Shown here piece by piece: positions 25,920-41,040 of a stretch of DNA of 64,000 nucleotides (within the stretch, counting starts at the first letter, position 1; every line of letters starts with the position of its first letter). A program made the translations under genes and the position numbers. Below the pieces are notes generated by a model. The model ran no database searches. It was not told the DNA's origin and was given only the letters and a program-made list of their open reading frames with translations. The DNA comes from Megachile rotundata (taxonomy: Eukaryota; Arthropoda; Insecta; Hymenoptera; Megachilidae), in assembly GCF_050947335.1 (NCBI RefSeq), contig NW_027473327.1:2418001-2482000 (forward strand), given 5' to 3'.

Positions 25920-27880
25920 TGTATGATTGTGATTGTATGATTGTGATTGTATGATTGTGATTGTATGATTCTGATAGTATGATTGTGATTGTATGATTGT
26001 GATTGTATGATTGTGATTGTATGATTGTATTTGGGAGATTGTATTTGGGAGATTGTAATTGTATGGTTGCGATTGGATGATTGAGATTGTATGGTTGTGA
26101 TTGTATGATCGTGACTGTATGATTGTGATAGTATGATTGTGATTGTATGATTGTGATTGTATGATTGTGATTGTATGACTGTGATTGTATGATTGTGATT
26201 GTGCGATTGTGATTGTACGATTGTGATTGTACGATTGTGATTGTACGATTATGATTGTATGATTATGATTGTATGATTGTGATTGCATGATTGTGATTGT
26301 ATGATTGTCATAGTATGATTGTGATTGTATGACTGTGATTGTATGACTGTGATTGTATGATTGTGATTGTATGATTGTCATTGTATGATTATGATTGTAT
26401 GATTGTGATTGTATGATTGTGATGGTTTGATTGGGATTGTATGATTGCCATATTATGATTGTGATTGTATGATTGTGATTGTGTGATAGCGATTGTATGA
26501 TTGTTATTGTATGATTATGATTGTATGATTGTGATTGTATGATTACGATTGTATGGTTGTGATTGTATGGTTGTGGTGGTATGATTGTGATTGTATGATT
26601 GTGATTGTATGATTGTGATAGTATGATTGTGATTGTATGATTGTGATTGCGTGATTGTGATTGTATGATTGCGATTGTATGATTGTGATTGCGTGATTGT
26701 GATTGTATGATTGCGATTGTATGATTGTGATTGTATGATTGTGATTGTATGATTGTGATAATATGATTGCGAATGTATGATTGTGATTGTATGTCTGTGA
26801 TTGTATGATTGTGATTGTATGATTGTGATGGTATGATTGTGATTGTATGATTGCGATAGTATGATTGTGATTGTATGATTGTGATTGTATGATTGTGACT
26901 GTATGATTGTGATTGTATGATTGTGATTGCGTGATTGTGATTGTATGACTGCGATTGTATGATTGTGATTGTATGATTGTGATTGTATGATTGTGATAGT
27001 ATGATTGTGATAGTATGACTGTGATTGTATGACTGTGATTGTATGATTGTGATTGTATGATTGTGATTGCATGATTGTGATTGTATGATTGAGATTGCAA
27101 GATTTTGTATGTATGATTGTGATTGTATGATTGTGATTGTATGATTGTGATTGTATGATTGTGATTGTATGATTGTGATTGTATGATTGTGATTGTATGA
27201 CTGTGATTGTATGATTGTGACTGTGCGATTGTGATTGTACGATTGTGATTGTACGATTGTGATTGTACGATTGTGATTGTATGATTGTGATTGTATGATT
27301 ATGATGGAATGATTGTGATTGCATGATTGTGATTGTATGATTGTGATTGCATGCTTTTGAATGTATGATTGTGATTGTATGATTGTGATTGTATGACTGT
27401 GATTGTATGACTGTGATTGTATGATTGTGATTGTATGATTGTGATTGCATGATTGTGACTGTGCGATTGTGATTGTACGATTGTGATTGTACGATTGTGA
27501 TTGTATGATTGTGATTGTATGATTATGATGGAATGATTGTGATTGCATGATTGTGATTGTATGATTGTGATTGCATGCTTTTGAATGTATGATTGTGATT
27601 GTATGATTGTGATTGTATGATCGTGATTGTATGATTGTGATTGTATGATTGTGATTGTATGATTGTGATTGTATGATTGTGCTAGTATGATTGTGATTGT
27701 ATGATTGTGATTGTATGATTGTATTTGGGAGATTGTATTTGGGAGATTGTAATTGTATGGTTGCGATTGGATGATTGAGATTGTATGGTTGTGATTGTAT
27801 GATCGTGATTGTATGATTGTGATCGTATGATTGTGATTGTATGATTGTGATAGTATGATTGTGATTGTATGATTGTGATT
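25920..27880 (+). repeat. Partial copy of 21,230-23,430
   Basis: GCCATATTATG ends at 26,450 and GTGCTAG lies at 27,680. Unlike 21.2-23.4 kb it contains the GATAATATG / GCGAATG / TGTCTG stretch (26,755-26,795), and its GCATGATTTT landmark has mutated to GCAAGATTTT (27,097). Confidence 0.8.
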
Positions 27881-29735
27881 GTATGACTGTGATTGTATGA
27901 TTGTGACTGAACGATTGTGATTGTACGATTGTGATTGTACGATTGTGATTGTATGATTGTGATTTTATGATTATGATGGAATGATTGTGATTGCATGATT
28001 GTGATTGTATGATTGTGATTGCATGCTTTTGAATGTATGATTGTGATTGTATGTCTGTGATTGTATGATTGTGATTGTATGATTGTGATGGTATGATTGT
28101 GATTGTATGATTGCGATAGTATGATTGTGATTGTATGATTGTGATTGTATGATTGTGACTGTATGATTGTGATTGTATGATTGTGACTGCGTGATTGTGA
28201 TTGTATGATTGCGATTGTATGATTGTGATTGTATGATTGTGATTGTATGATTGTGATAGTATGATTGTGATAGTATGACTGTGATTGTATGACTGTGATT
28301 GTATGATTGTGATTGTATGATTGTGATTGTCTGATTGTGGTTGTATGATTGCGATTGTATGATTGTGATTGTCTGATTGTCATTGTATGATTATGATTGT
28401 ATGATTGTGATTGCATGATTGTGATTGTATGATCGAGATTGCATGATTTTGTATGTATGATTGTGATGGTATGATTGTGATTGTATGATTGCGATAGTAT
28501 GATTGTGATTGTATGATTGTGATTGTATGATTGTGATTGTATGATTGTGATGGTTTGATTGTGATTGTATGATTACGATATTATGATTGTGATTGTATGA
28601 TTGTGATTGTATGATAGCGATTGTATGATTGTTATTGTATGATTATGATTGTATGATTGTGATTGTATGATTACGATTGTATGGTTGTGATTGTATGATT
28701 GTGATGGTATGATTGTGATTGTATGATTGTGATTGTATGATTGTGATAGTATGATTGTGATTGTATGATTGTGATTGTGTGATTGCGATTGTATGATTGC
28801 GATTGTATGATTGTGATTGTATGATTGTGATTGTATGATTGTGATTGTATGACTGTGATTGTATGATTGTGATTGTATGATTGTGATTGCATGATTAGGA
28901 TTGTGTGATTGTGATAGTATGATTGGGATTGTATGATTGTGATTGTATGATTGTGATTGTATGATTGTGATTGTATGATTGTGATTGTATGATTGTGATT
29001 GTATGATTGTGATTGTATGATTGTGATTGTATGATTGTGATTGTATGATTGTGATTGTATGATTGTATTTGGGAGATTGTATTTTGGAGATTGTAATTGT
29101 ATGATTGCGATTGTATGATTGCGATTGTATGATTGCGATTGTATGATTGTGATTGTATGATTGTGATTGTATGACTGTGATTGTATGATTGTGATTGTAT
29201 GATTGTGATTGTATGATTAGGATTGTGTGATTGTGATAGTATGATTGTGATTGTATGATTGTGATTGTATGATTGTATTTGGGAGATTGTATTTTGGAGA
29301 TTGTAATTGTATGATTGCGATTGTATGATTGTGATTGAATGACTGTGATTGTATGATTGTGATTGTATGATTATGATTGTATGATTGTGATTGTATGATT
29401 GTAATGGTTTGATTGTGATTGTATGATTGCGATATTATGATTGTGATTGTATGATTGTGGTTGTATGATTGTGATTGTATGATTGTATTTGGGAGATTGT
29501 GATTGTATGATTGCGATTGTATGATTGTGATTGCGTGATTGTGATTGTATGATTGCGATTGTATGATTGTGATTGTATGGTTGTGATTGTATGATCGTGA
29601 CTGTATGATTGTGATAGTATGATTGTGATTGTATGATTGTGATTGTATGATTGTGATTGTATGATTGTGATTGTATGGTTGTGATTGTATGATTGTGATG
29701 GTATGATTGTGATTGTATGATAGCGATTGTATGAT
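27880..29735 (+). repeat. Array, mosaic segment
   Basis: GACTGAACG (27,905), GCATGCTTTTGAATG (28,021), TGTCTG, GATCGAGATTG with GCATGATTTTGTATG (28,440), GATTACGATATTATG (28,573), GATTAGG at 28,894 and 29,217, type A landmarks near 29,068 and 29,278, and a three-unit CG run (29,101-29,142). No gene-like sequence. Confidence 0.75.
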
Positions 29736-30130
29736 TGAGATTGCATGATTTTGTATGTATGATTGTGATTGTATGATTGTGATTGTATGACTGTGATTGT
29801 ATGATTGTGATTGTGCGATTGTGATTGTACGATTGTGATTGTACGATTGTGATTGTACGATTATGATTGTATGATTATGATTGTATGATTGTGATTGCAT
29901 GATTGTGATTGTATGATTGTCATAGTATGATTGTGATTGTATGACTGTGATTGTATGACTGTGATTGTATGATTGTGATTGTATGATTGTCATTCTATGA
30001 TTATGATTGTATGATTGTGATTGTATGATTGTGATGGTTTGATTGTGATTGTATGATTGCGATATTATGATTGTGATTGTATGATTGTGATTGTATGATA
30101 GCGATTGTATGATTGTTGTTGTATGATTAT
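29735..30130 (+). repeat. Second 770-bp local duplication, copy 1
   Basis: GCATGATTTTGTATG at 29,742, ACG run, GTCATAG, GTCATTCTATG (about 29,990) and GATTGTTGTTG (ends 30,120). All recur exactly 770 bp (55 units) downstream. The GTTGTTG variant is found only in this pair. Confidence 0.88.
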
Positions 30131-30504
30131 GATTGTATGATTGTGATTGCATGATTGTGATAGTATGATTGTGATTGTATGATTGTGATTGTATGATTGT
30201 GATTGTATGATTGTGATTGTATGGTTGTGATTGTATGATTGTGATGGTATGATTGTGATTGTATGATTGCGATAGTATGATTGTGATTGTATGATTGTGA
30301 TTGTATGATTGTGACTGTATGATTGTGATTGTATGATTGTGATTGCGTGATTGTGATTGTATGATTGCGATTGTATGATTGTGATTGTATGATTGTGATT
30401 GTCTGATTGTGGTTGTATGATTGTGATTGTATGATTGTGATTGTCTGATTGTCATTGTATGATTATGATTGTATGATTGTGATTGCATGATTGTGATTGT
30501 ATGA

Positions 30505-30900
30505 TTGAGATTGCATGATTTTGTATGTATGATTGTGATTGTATGATTGTGATTGTATGACTGTGATTGTATGATTGTGATTGTGCGATTGTGATTGTAC
30601 GATTGTGATTGTACGATTGTGATTGTACGATTATGATTGTATGATTATGATTGTATGATTGTGATTGCATGATTGTGATTGTATGATTGTCATAGTATGA
30701 TTGTGATTGTATGACTGTGATTGTATGACTGTGATTGTATGATTGTGATTGTATGATTGCCATTCTATGATTATGATTGCATGATTGTGATTGTATGATT
30801 GTGATGGTTTGATTGTGATTGTATGATTGCGATATTATGATTGTGATTGTATGATTGTGATTGTATGATAGCGATTGTATGATTGTTGTTGTATGATTAT
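30505..30900 (+). repeat. Second 770-bp local duplication, copy 2
   Basis: GCATGATTTTGTATG at 30,512 and GATTGTTGTTG ending at 30,890. It differs from copy 1 by GCCATTCTATG versus GTCATTCTATG and by GATTGCATG after it. The intervening 30,130-30,505 is ordinary array with GTGGTTG and GTCATTG units. Confidence 0.88.
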
Positions 30901-31465
30901 GATTGTATGATTGTGATTGTATGATTACGATTGTATGGTTGTGATTGTATGATTGTGATGGTATGATTGTGATTGCATGATTGTGATTGTATGATTGTGA
31001 TAGTATGATTGTGATTGTATGATTGTGATTGCGTGATTGTGATTGTATGATTGCGATTGTATGATTGTGATTGTATGAATGTGATTGTATGATTGTGATA
31101 TTATGATTGTGATAGAATGACTGTGATTGTATGACTGTGATTGTATGATTGTGATTGTGTGATTGCGATTGTATGATTGCGATTGTATGATTGTGATTGT
31201 ATGATTGTGATTGTATGATTGTGATTGTATGACTGTGATTGTATGATTGCGATTGTATGATTGTGATTGTATGATTAGGATTGTGTGATTGTGATAGTAT
31301 GATTGTGATTGTATGATTGTGATTGTATGATTGTGATTGTATGATTGTGATTGTATGATTGTGATTGTATGATTGTGATTGTATGATTGCGATTGTATGA
31401 TTGCGATTGTATGATTGTGATTGTATGATTGTGATTGTATGATTGTGATTGTATGATTGTGATAA
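30900..31465 (+). repeat. Array between the 770-bp duplication and the 4,326-bp tandem
   Basis: GATTACG, GATGGTATG, GCGTG, GATATTATG, GATAGAATG, GATTAGG (31,274) and a two-unit CG run near 31,390. No other feature seen. Confidence 0.75.
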
Positions 31466-34400
31466 TATGATTGCGAATGTATGATTGTGATTGTATGTCT
31501 GTGATTGTATGATTGTGATTGTATGATTCTGATAGTATGATTGTGATTGTATGATTGTGATTGTATGATTGTGATTGTATGATTGTATTTGGGAGATTGT
31601 ATTTGGGAGATTGTAATTGTATGATTGCGATTGGATGATTGAGATTGTATGGTTGTGATTGTATGATCGTGACTGTATGATTGTGATAGTATGATTGTGA
31701 TTGTATGATTGTGATTGTATGATTGTGATTGTATGACTGTGATTGTATGATTGTGATTGTGCGATTGTGATTGTACGATTGTGATTGTACGATTGTGATT
31801 GTACGATTATGATTGTATGATTATGATTGTATGATTGTGATTGCATGATTGTGATTGTATGATTGTCATAGTATGATTGTGATTGTGTGACTGTGATTGT
31901 ACGACTGTGATTGTATGATTGTGATTGTATGATTGTCATTGTATGATTATGATTGTATGATTGTGATTGCATGATTGTGATTGTATGATTGAGATTGCAT
32001 GATTTTGTATGTATGATTGTGATTGTATGATTGTGATTGTATGATTGTGATTGTATGATTGTGTTTGTATGATTGTGATTGTATGATTGTGACTGTATGC
32101 TTGTAATTGTATGATTATGATTGTATGATTGTGATTGTATGATTGTCATGGTTTGATTGTGATTGTATGATTGCGATATTATGATTGTGATTGTATGATT
32201 GTGATTGTATGATAGCGATTGTATGATTGTGATTGTATGATTATGATTGTATGATTGTGATTGTATGATTATGATTGTATGGTTGTGATTGTATGATTGT
32301 GATGGTATGATTGTGATTGTATGACTGTGATTGTATGATTGTGATTGTATGATTGTGATTGTATGATTAGGATTGTGTGATTGTGATAGTATGATTGTGA
32401 TTGTATGATTGTGATTGTATGATTGTATTTGGGAGATTGTATTTTGGAGATTGTAATTGTCTGATTGCGATTGTATGATCGTGAATGTATGATTGTGATT
32501 GCGTGATTGTGATTGTATGATTGCGATTGTATGATTGTGATTGTATGATTGTGATTGTATGATTGTGATATTATGACTGTGATTGTATGACTGTGATTGT
32601 ATGATTGTGATTGTGTGATTGCGATTGTATGATTGCGATTGTATGATTGTGATTGTATGATTGTCATTGTATGACTGTGATTGTATGATTGTGATTGTAT
32701 GATTGTGATTGTATGATTAGGATTGTGTGATTGTGATAGTATGATTGTGATTGTATGATTGTGATTGTATGATTGTATTTGGGAGATTGTATTTTGGAGA
32801 TTGTAATTGTATGATTGCGATTGTATGATCGTGATTGTATGATTGTGATTGTATGATTGTGATTGTATGATTGTGATTGTATGATTGTGATTGTATGATT
32901 GTGATTGTATGATTGTAATTGTATGATTATGATTGTATGATTGTGATTGTATGATTGTGATTGTATGATTGTGATTGTATGATTGTGATTGTATGACTGT
33001 GATTGTATGATTGTGATTGTATGATTGTGATTGTATGATTCGGATTGTGTGATTGTGATAGTATGATTGTGATTGTATGATTGTGATTGTATGATTGTGA
33101 TTGTATGATTGTGATTGTATGATTAGGATTGTGTGATTGTGATAGTATGATTGTGATTGTATGATTGTGATTGTATGATTGTATTTGGGAGATTGTATTT
33201 TGGAGATTGTAATTGTATGATTGCGATTGTATGATCGTGATTGTATGATTGTGATTGCGTGATTGTGATTGTATGATTGCGATTGTATGATTGTGATTGT
33301 ATGATTGTGATTGTATGATTGTGATATTATGATTGTGATATTATGACTGTGATTGTATGACTGTGATTGTATGATTGTGATTGTGTGATTGCGATTGTAT
33401 GATTGCGATTGTATGATTGCGATTGTATGATTGTGATTGTATGATTGTGATTGTATGACTGTGATTGTATGATTGTGATTGTATGATTGTGATTGTATGA
33501 TTAGGATTGTGTGATTGTGATAGTATGATTGTGATTGTATGATTGTGATTGTATGATTGTATTTGGGAGATTGTATTTTGGAGATTGTAATTGTATGATT
33601 GCGATTGTATGATTGCGATTGCATGACTGTGATTGTATGATTGTGATTGTATGATTATGATTGGATGATTGTGATTGTATGATTGTAATGGTTTGATTGT
33701 GATTGTATGATTGCGATATTATGATTGTGATTGTATGATTGTGGTTGTATGATTGTGATTGTATGATTGTATTTGGGAGATTGTGATTGTATGATTGCGA
33801 TTGTATGATTGTGATTGCGTGATTGTGATTGTATGATTGCGATTGTATGATTGTGATTGTATGGTTGTGATTGTATGATCGTGACTGTATGATTGTGATT
33901 GCGTGATTGTGATTGTATGATTGCGATTGTATGATTGTGATTGTATGATTGTGATTGTATGATTGTGATATTATGATTGTGATATAATGACTGTGATTGT
34001 ATGACTGTGATTGTATGATTGTGATTGTATGATTGTGATTGTCTGATTGTGGTTGTATGATTGTGATTGTATGATTGTGATAATATGATTGCGAATGTAT
34101 GATTGTGATTGTATGTCTGTGATTGTATGATTGTGATTGTATGATTCTGATAGTATGATTGTGATTGTATGATTGTGATTGTATGATTGTGATTGTATGT
34201 TTGTATTTGGGAGATTGTATTTGGGAGATTGTAATTGTATGATTGCGATTGGATGATTGAGATTGTATGGTTGTGATTGTATGATCGTGACTGTATGATT
34301 GTGATAGTATGATTGTGATTGTATGATTGTGATTGTATGATTGTGATTGTATGACTGTGATTGTATGATTGTGATTGTGCGATTGTGATTGTACGATTGT

Positions 34401-35790
34401 GATTGTACGATTGTGATTGTACGATTATGATTGTATGATTATGATTGTATGATTGTGATTGCATGATTGTGATTGTATGATTGTCATAGTATGATTGTGA
34501 TTGTGTGACTGTGATTGTACGACTGTGATTGTATGATTGTGATTGTATGATTGTCATTGTATGATTATGATTGTATGATTGTGATTGCATGATTGTGATT
34601 GTATGATTGAGATTGCATGATTTTGTATGTATGATTGTGATTGTATGATTGTGATTGTATGATTGTGATTGTATGATTGTGTTTGTATGATTGTGATTGT
34701 ATGATTGTGACTGTATGCTTGTAATTGTATGATTATGATTGTATGATTGTGATTGTATGATTGTCATGGTTTGATTGTGATTGTATGATTGCGATATTAT
34801 GATTGTGATTGTATGATTGTGATTGTATGATAGCGATTGTATGATTGTGATTGTATGATTATGATTGTATGATTGTGATTGTATGATTATGATTGTATGG
34901 TTGTGATTGTATGATTGTGATGGTATGATTGTGATTGTATGACTGTGATTGTATGATTGTGATTGTATGATTGTGATTGTATGATTAGGATTGTGTGATT
35001 GTGATAGTATGATTGTGATTGTATGATTGTGATTGTATGATTGTATTTGGGAGATTGTATTTTGGAGATTGTAATTGTCTGATTGCGATTGTATGATCGT
35101 GAATGTATGATTGTGATTGCGTGATTGTGATTGTATGATTGCGATTGTATGATTGTGATTGTATGATTGTGATTGTATGATTGTGATATTATGACTGTGA
35201 TTGTATGACTGTGATTGTATGATTGTGATTGTGTGATTGCGATTGTATGATTGCGATTGTATGATTGCGATTGTATGATTGTGATTGTATGATTGTCATT
35301 GTATGACTGTGATTGTATGATTGTGATTGTATGATTGTGATTGTATGATTAGGATTGTGTGATTGTGATAGTATGATTGTGATTGTATGATTGTGATTGT
35401 ATGATTGTATTTGGGAGATTGTATTTTGGAGATTGTAATTGTATGATTGCGATTGTATGATTGTGATTGTATGATTGTGATTGTATGATTGTGATTGTAT
35501 GATTGTGATTGTATGATTGTGATTGTATGATTGTGATTGTATGATTGTAATTGTATGATTATGATTGTATGATTGTGATTGTATGATTGTCATGGTTTGA
35601 TTGTGATTGTATGATTGCGATATTATGATTGTGATTGTATGATTGTGATTGTATGATAGCGATTGTATGATTGTGATTGTATGATTATGATTGTATGATT
35701 GTGATTGTATGATTATGATTGTATGGTTGTGATTGTATGATTGTGATGGTATGATTGTGATAGTATGATTGTGATTGTATGATTGTGATT
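31465..35790 (+). repeat. 4,326-bp tandem duplication, copy 1
   Basis: GCGAATG at 31,473 and 35,799, GATTCGGATTG (C at 33,041 and 37,367), and GTCATGGTTTG at 32,149 and 36,475 are each spaced exactly 4,326 bp (309 units). The rare GATTCGG occurs in only three places in the window, all in this family. Bases 32,269-33,624 and 36,595-37,950 translate identically on the minus strand by direct comparison, implying near-complete nucleotide identity. Confidence 0.92.
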
Positions 35791-38700
35791 GTATGATTGC
35801 GAATGTATGATTGTGATTGTATGTCTGTGATTGTATGATTGTGATTGTATGATTCTGATAGTATGATTGTGATTGTATGATTGTGATTGTATGATTGTGA
35901 TTGTATGATTGTATTTGGGAGATTGTATTTGGGAGATTGTAATTGTATGATTGCGATTGGATGATTGAGATTGTATGGTTGTGATTGTATGATCGTGACT
36001 GTATGATTGTGATAGTATGATTGTGATTGTATGATTGTGATTGTATGATTGTGATTGTATGACTGTGATTGTATGATTGTGATTGTGCGATTGTGATTGT
36101 ACGATTGTGATTGTACGATTGTGATTGTACGATTATGATTGTATGATTATGATTGTATGATTGTGATTGCATGATTGTGATTGTATGATTGTCATAGTAT
36201 GATTGTGATTGTGTGACTGTGATTGTACGACTGTGATTGTATGATTGTGATTGTATGATTGTCATTGTATGATTATGATTGTATGATTGTGATTGCATGA
36301 TTGTGATTGTATGATTGAGATTGCATGATTTTGTATGTATGATTGTGATTGTATGATTGTGATTGTATGATTGTGATTGTATGATTGTGTTTGTATGATT
36401 GTGATTGTATGATTGTGACTGTATGCTTGTAATTGTATGATTATGATTGTATGATTGTGATTGTATGATTGTCATGGTTTGATTGTGATTGTATGATTGC
36501 GATATTATGATTGTGATTGTATGATTGTGATTGTATGATAGCGATTGTATGATTGTGATTGTATGATTATGATTGTATGATTGTGATTGTATGATTATGA
36601 TTGTATGGTTGTGATTGTATGATTGTGATGGTATGATTGTGATTGTATGACTGTGATTGTATGATTGTGATTGTATGATTGTGATTGTATGATTAGGATT
36701 GTGTGATTGTGATAGTATGATTGTGATTGTATGATTGTGATTGTATGATTGTATTTGGGAGATTGTATTTTGGAGATTGTAATTGTCTGATTGCGATTGT
36801 ATGATCGTGAATGTATGATTGTGATTGCGTGATTGTGATTGTATGATTGCGATTGTATGATTGTGATTGTATGATTGTGATTGTATGATTGTGATATTAT
36901 GACTGTGATTGTATGACTGTGATTGTATGATTGTGATTGTGTGATTGCGATTGTATGATTGCGATTGTATGATTGTGATTGTATGATTGTCATTGTATGA
37001 CTGTGATTGTATGATTGTGATTGTATGATTGTGATTGTATGATTAGGATTGTGTGATTGTGATAGTATGATTGTGATTGTATGATTGTGATTGTATGATT
37101 GTATTTGGGAGATTGTATTTTGGAGATTGTAATTGTATGATTGCGATTGTATGATCGTGATTGTATGATTGTGATTGTATGATTGTGATTGTATGATTGT
37201 GATTGTATGATTGTGATTGTATGATTGTGATTGTATGATTGTAATTGTATGATTATGATTGTATGATTGTGATTGTATGATTGTGATTGTATGATTGTGA
37301 TTGTATGATTGTGATTGTATGACTGTGATTGTATGATTGTGATTGTATGATTGTGATTGTATGATTCGGATTGTGTGATTGTGATAGTATGATTGTGATT
37401 GTATGATTGTGATTGTATGATTGTGATTGTATGATTGTGATTGTATGATTAGGATTGTGTGATTGTGATAGTATGATTGTGATTGTATGATTGTGATTGT
37501 ATGATTGTATTTGGGAGATTGTATTTTGGAGATTGTAATTGTATGATTGCGATTGTATGATCGTGATTGTATGATTGTGATTGCGTGATTGTGATTGTAT
37601 GATTGCGATTGTATGATTGTGATTGTATGATTGTGATTGTATGATTGTGATATTATGATTGTGATATTATGACTGTGATTGTATGACTGTGATTGTATGA
37701 TTGTGATTGTGTGATTGCGATTGTATGATTGCGATTGTATGATTGCGATTGTATGATTGTGATTGTATGATTGTGATTGTATGACTGTGATTGTATGATT
37801 GTGATTGTATGATTGTGATTGTATGATTAGGATTGTGTGATTGTGATAGTATGATTGTGATTGTATGATTGTGATTGTATGATTGTATTTGGGAGATTGT
37901 ATTTTGGAGATTGTAATTGTATGATTGCGATTGTATGATTGCGATTGCATGACTGTGATTGTATGATTGTGATTGTATGATTATGATTGGATGATTGTGA
38001 TTGTATGATTGTAATGGTTTGATTGTGATTGTATGATTGCGATATTATGATTGTGATTGTATGATTGTGGTTGTATGATTGTGATTGTATGATTGTATTT
38101 GGGAGATTGTGATTGTATGATTGCGATTGTATGATTGTGATTGCGTGATTGTGATTGTATGATTGCGATTGTATGATTGTGATTGTATGGTTGTGATTGT
38201 ATGATCGTGACTGTATGATTGTGATTGCGTGATTGTGATTGTATGATTGCGATTGTATGATTGTGATTGTATGATTGTGATTGTATGATTGTGATATTAT
38301 GATTGTGATATAATGACTGTGATTGTATGACTGTGATTGTATGATTGTGATTGTATGATTGTGATTGTCTGATTGTGGTTGTATGATTGTGATTGTATGA
38401 TTGTGATAATATGATTGCGAATGTATGATTGTGATTGTATGTCTGTGATTGTATGATTGTGATTGTATGATTCTGATAGTATGATTGTGATTGTATGATT
38501 GTGATTGTATGATTGTGATTGTATGTTTGTATTTGGGAGATTGTATTTGGGAGATTGTAATTGTATGATTGCGATTGGATGATTGAGATTGTATGGTTGT
38601 GATTGTATGATCGTGACTGTATGATTGTGATAGTATGATTGTGATTGTATGATTGTGATTGTATGATTGTGATTGTATGACTGTGATTGTATGATTGTGA

Positions 38701-39910
38701 TTGTGCGATTGTGATTGTACGATTGTGATTGTACGATTGTGATTGTACGATTATGATTGTATGATTATGATTGTATGATTGTGATTGCATGATTGTGATT
38801 GTATGATTGTCATAGTATGATTGTGATTGTGTGACTGTGATTGTACGACTGTGATTGTATGATTGTGATTGTATGATTGTCATTGTATGATTATGATTGT
38901 ATGATTGTGATTGCATGATTGTGATTGTATGATTGAGATTGCATGATTTTGTATGTATGATTGTGATTGTATGATTGTGATTGTATGATTGTGATTGTAT
39001 GATTGTGTTTGTATGATTGTGATTGTATGATTGTGACTGTATGCTTGTAATTGTATGATTATGATTGTATGATTGTGATTGTATGATTGTCATGGTTTGA
39101 TTGTGATTGTATGATTGCGATATTATGATTGTGATTGTATGATTGTGATTGTATGATAGCGATTGTATGATTGTGATTGTATGATTATGATTGTATGATT
39201 GTGATTGTATGATTATGATTGTATGGTTGTGATTGTATGATTGTGATGGTATGATTGTGATTGTATGACTGTGATTGTATGATTGTGATTGTATGATTGT
39301 GATTGTATGATTAGGATTGTGTGATTGTGATAGTATGATTGTGATTGTATGATTGTGATTGTATGATTGTATTTGGGAGATTGTATTTTGGAGATTGTAA
39401 TTGTCTGATTGCGATTGTATGATCGTGAATGTATGATTGTGATTGCGTGATTGTGATTGTATGATTGCGATTGTATGATTGTGATTGTATGATTGTGATT
39501 GTATGATTGTGATATTATGACTGTGATTGTATGACTGTGATTGTATGATTGTGATTGTGTGATTGCGATTGTATGATTGCGATTGTATGATTGCGATTGT
39601 ATGATTGTGATTGTATGATTGTCATTGTATGACTGTGATTGTATGATTGTGATTGTATGATTGTGATTGTATGATTAGGATTGTGTGATTGTGATAGTAT
39701 GATTGTGATTGTATGATTGTGATTGTATGATTGTATTTGGGAGATTGTATTTTGGAGATTGTAATTGTATGATTGCGATTGTATGATTGTGATTGTATGA
39801 TTGTGATTGTATGATTGTGATTGTATGATTGTGATTGTATGATTGTGATTGTATGATTGTGATTGTATGATTGTAATTGTATGATTATGATTGTATGATT
39901 GTGATTGTAT
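35791..39910 (+). repeat. 4,326-bp tandem duplication, copy 2 (about 4.1 kb)
   Basis: Follows copy 1 directly and matches it up to about 35,590 / 39,916. There copy 1 has GTCATGGTTTG and copy 2 continues with canonical units instead, switching to the order seen after 32,955. Confidence 0.92.
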
Positions 39911-41040
39911 GATTGTGATTGTATGATTGTGATTGTATGATTGTGATTGTATGACTGTGATTGTATGATTGTGATTGTATGATTGTGATTGTATGATTCG
40001 GATTGTGTGATTGTGATAGTATGATTGTGATTGTATGATTGTGATTGTATGATTGTGATTGTATGATTGTGATTGTATGATTAGGATTGTGTGATTGTGA
40101 TAGTATGATTGTGATTGTATGATTGTGATTGTATGATTGTATTTGGGAGATTGTATTTTGGAGATTGTAATTGTATGATTGCGATTGTATGATCGTGATT
40201 GTATGATTGTGATTGCGTGATTGTGATTGTATGATTGCGATTGTATGATTGTGATTGTATGATTGTGATTGTATGATTGTGATATTATGATTGTGATATT
40301 ATGACTGTGATTGTATGACCGTGATTGTATGATTGTGATTGTGTGATTGCGATTGTATGATTGCGATTGTATGATTGCGATTGTATGATTGTGATTGTAT
40401 GATTGTGATTGTATGACTGTGATTGTATGATTGTGATTGTATGATTGTGATTGTATGATTAGGATTGTGTGATTGTGATAGTATGATTGTGATTGTATGA
40501 TTGTGATTGTATGATTGTATTTGGGAGATTGTATTTTGGAGATTGTAATTGTATGATTGCGATTGTATGATTGCGATTGCATGACTGTGATTGTATGATT
40601 GTGATTGTATGATTATGATTGGATGATTGTGATTGTATGATTGTAATGGTTTGATTGTGATTGTATGATTGCGATATTATGATTGTGATTGTATGATTGT
40701 GGTTGTATGATTGTGATTGTATGATTGTATTTGGGAGATTGTGATTGTATGATTGCGATTGTATGATTGTGATTGCGTGATTGTGATTGTATGATTGCGA
40801 TTGTATGATTGTGATTGTATGGTTGTGATTGTATGATCGTGACTGTATGATTGTGATTGCGTGATTGTGATTGTATGATTGCGATTGTATGATTGTGATT
40901 GTATGATTGTGATTGTATGATTGTGATATTATGATTGTGATATAATGACTGTGATTGTATGACTGTGATTGTATGATTGTGATTGTATGATTGTGATTGT
41001 CTGATTGTGGTTGTATGATTGTGATTGTATGATTGTGATT
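39910..41040 (+). repeat. Third, partial copy of the tandem family
   Basis: GATTCGG (C at 39,999) lies 2,632 bp (188 units) after the one at 37,367, and the following 1.1 kb parallels 37.3-38.4 and 33.0-34.08 kb. A private GACCGTG occurs at 40,317-40,323. The match ends near 41,040, where the relatives have GATAATATG and this copy has GTCATTG. Confidence 0.85.
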
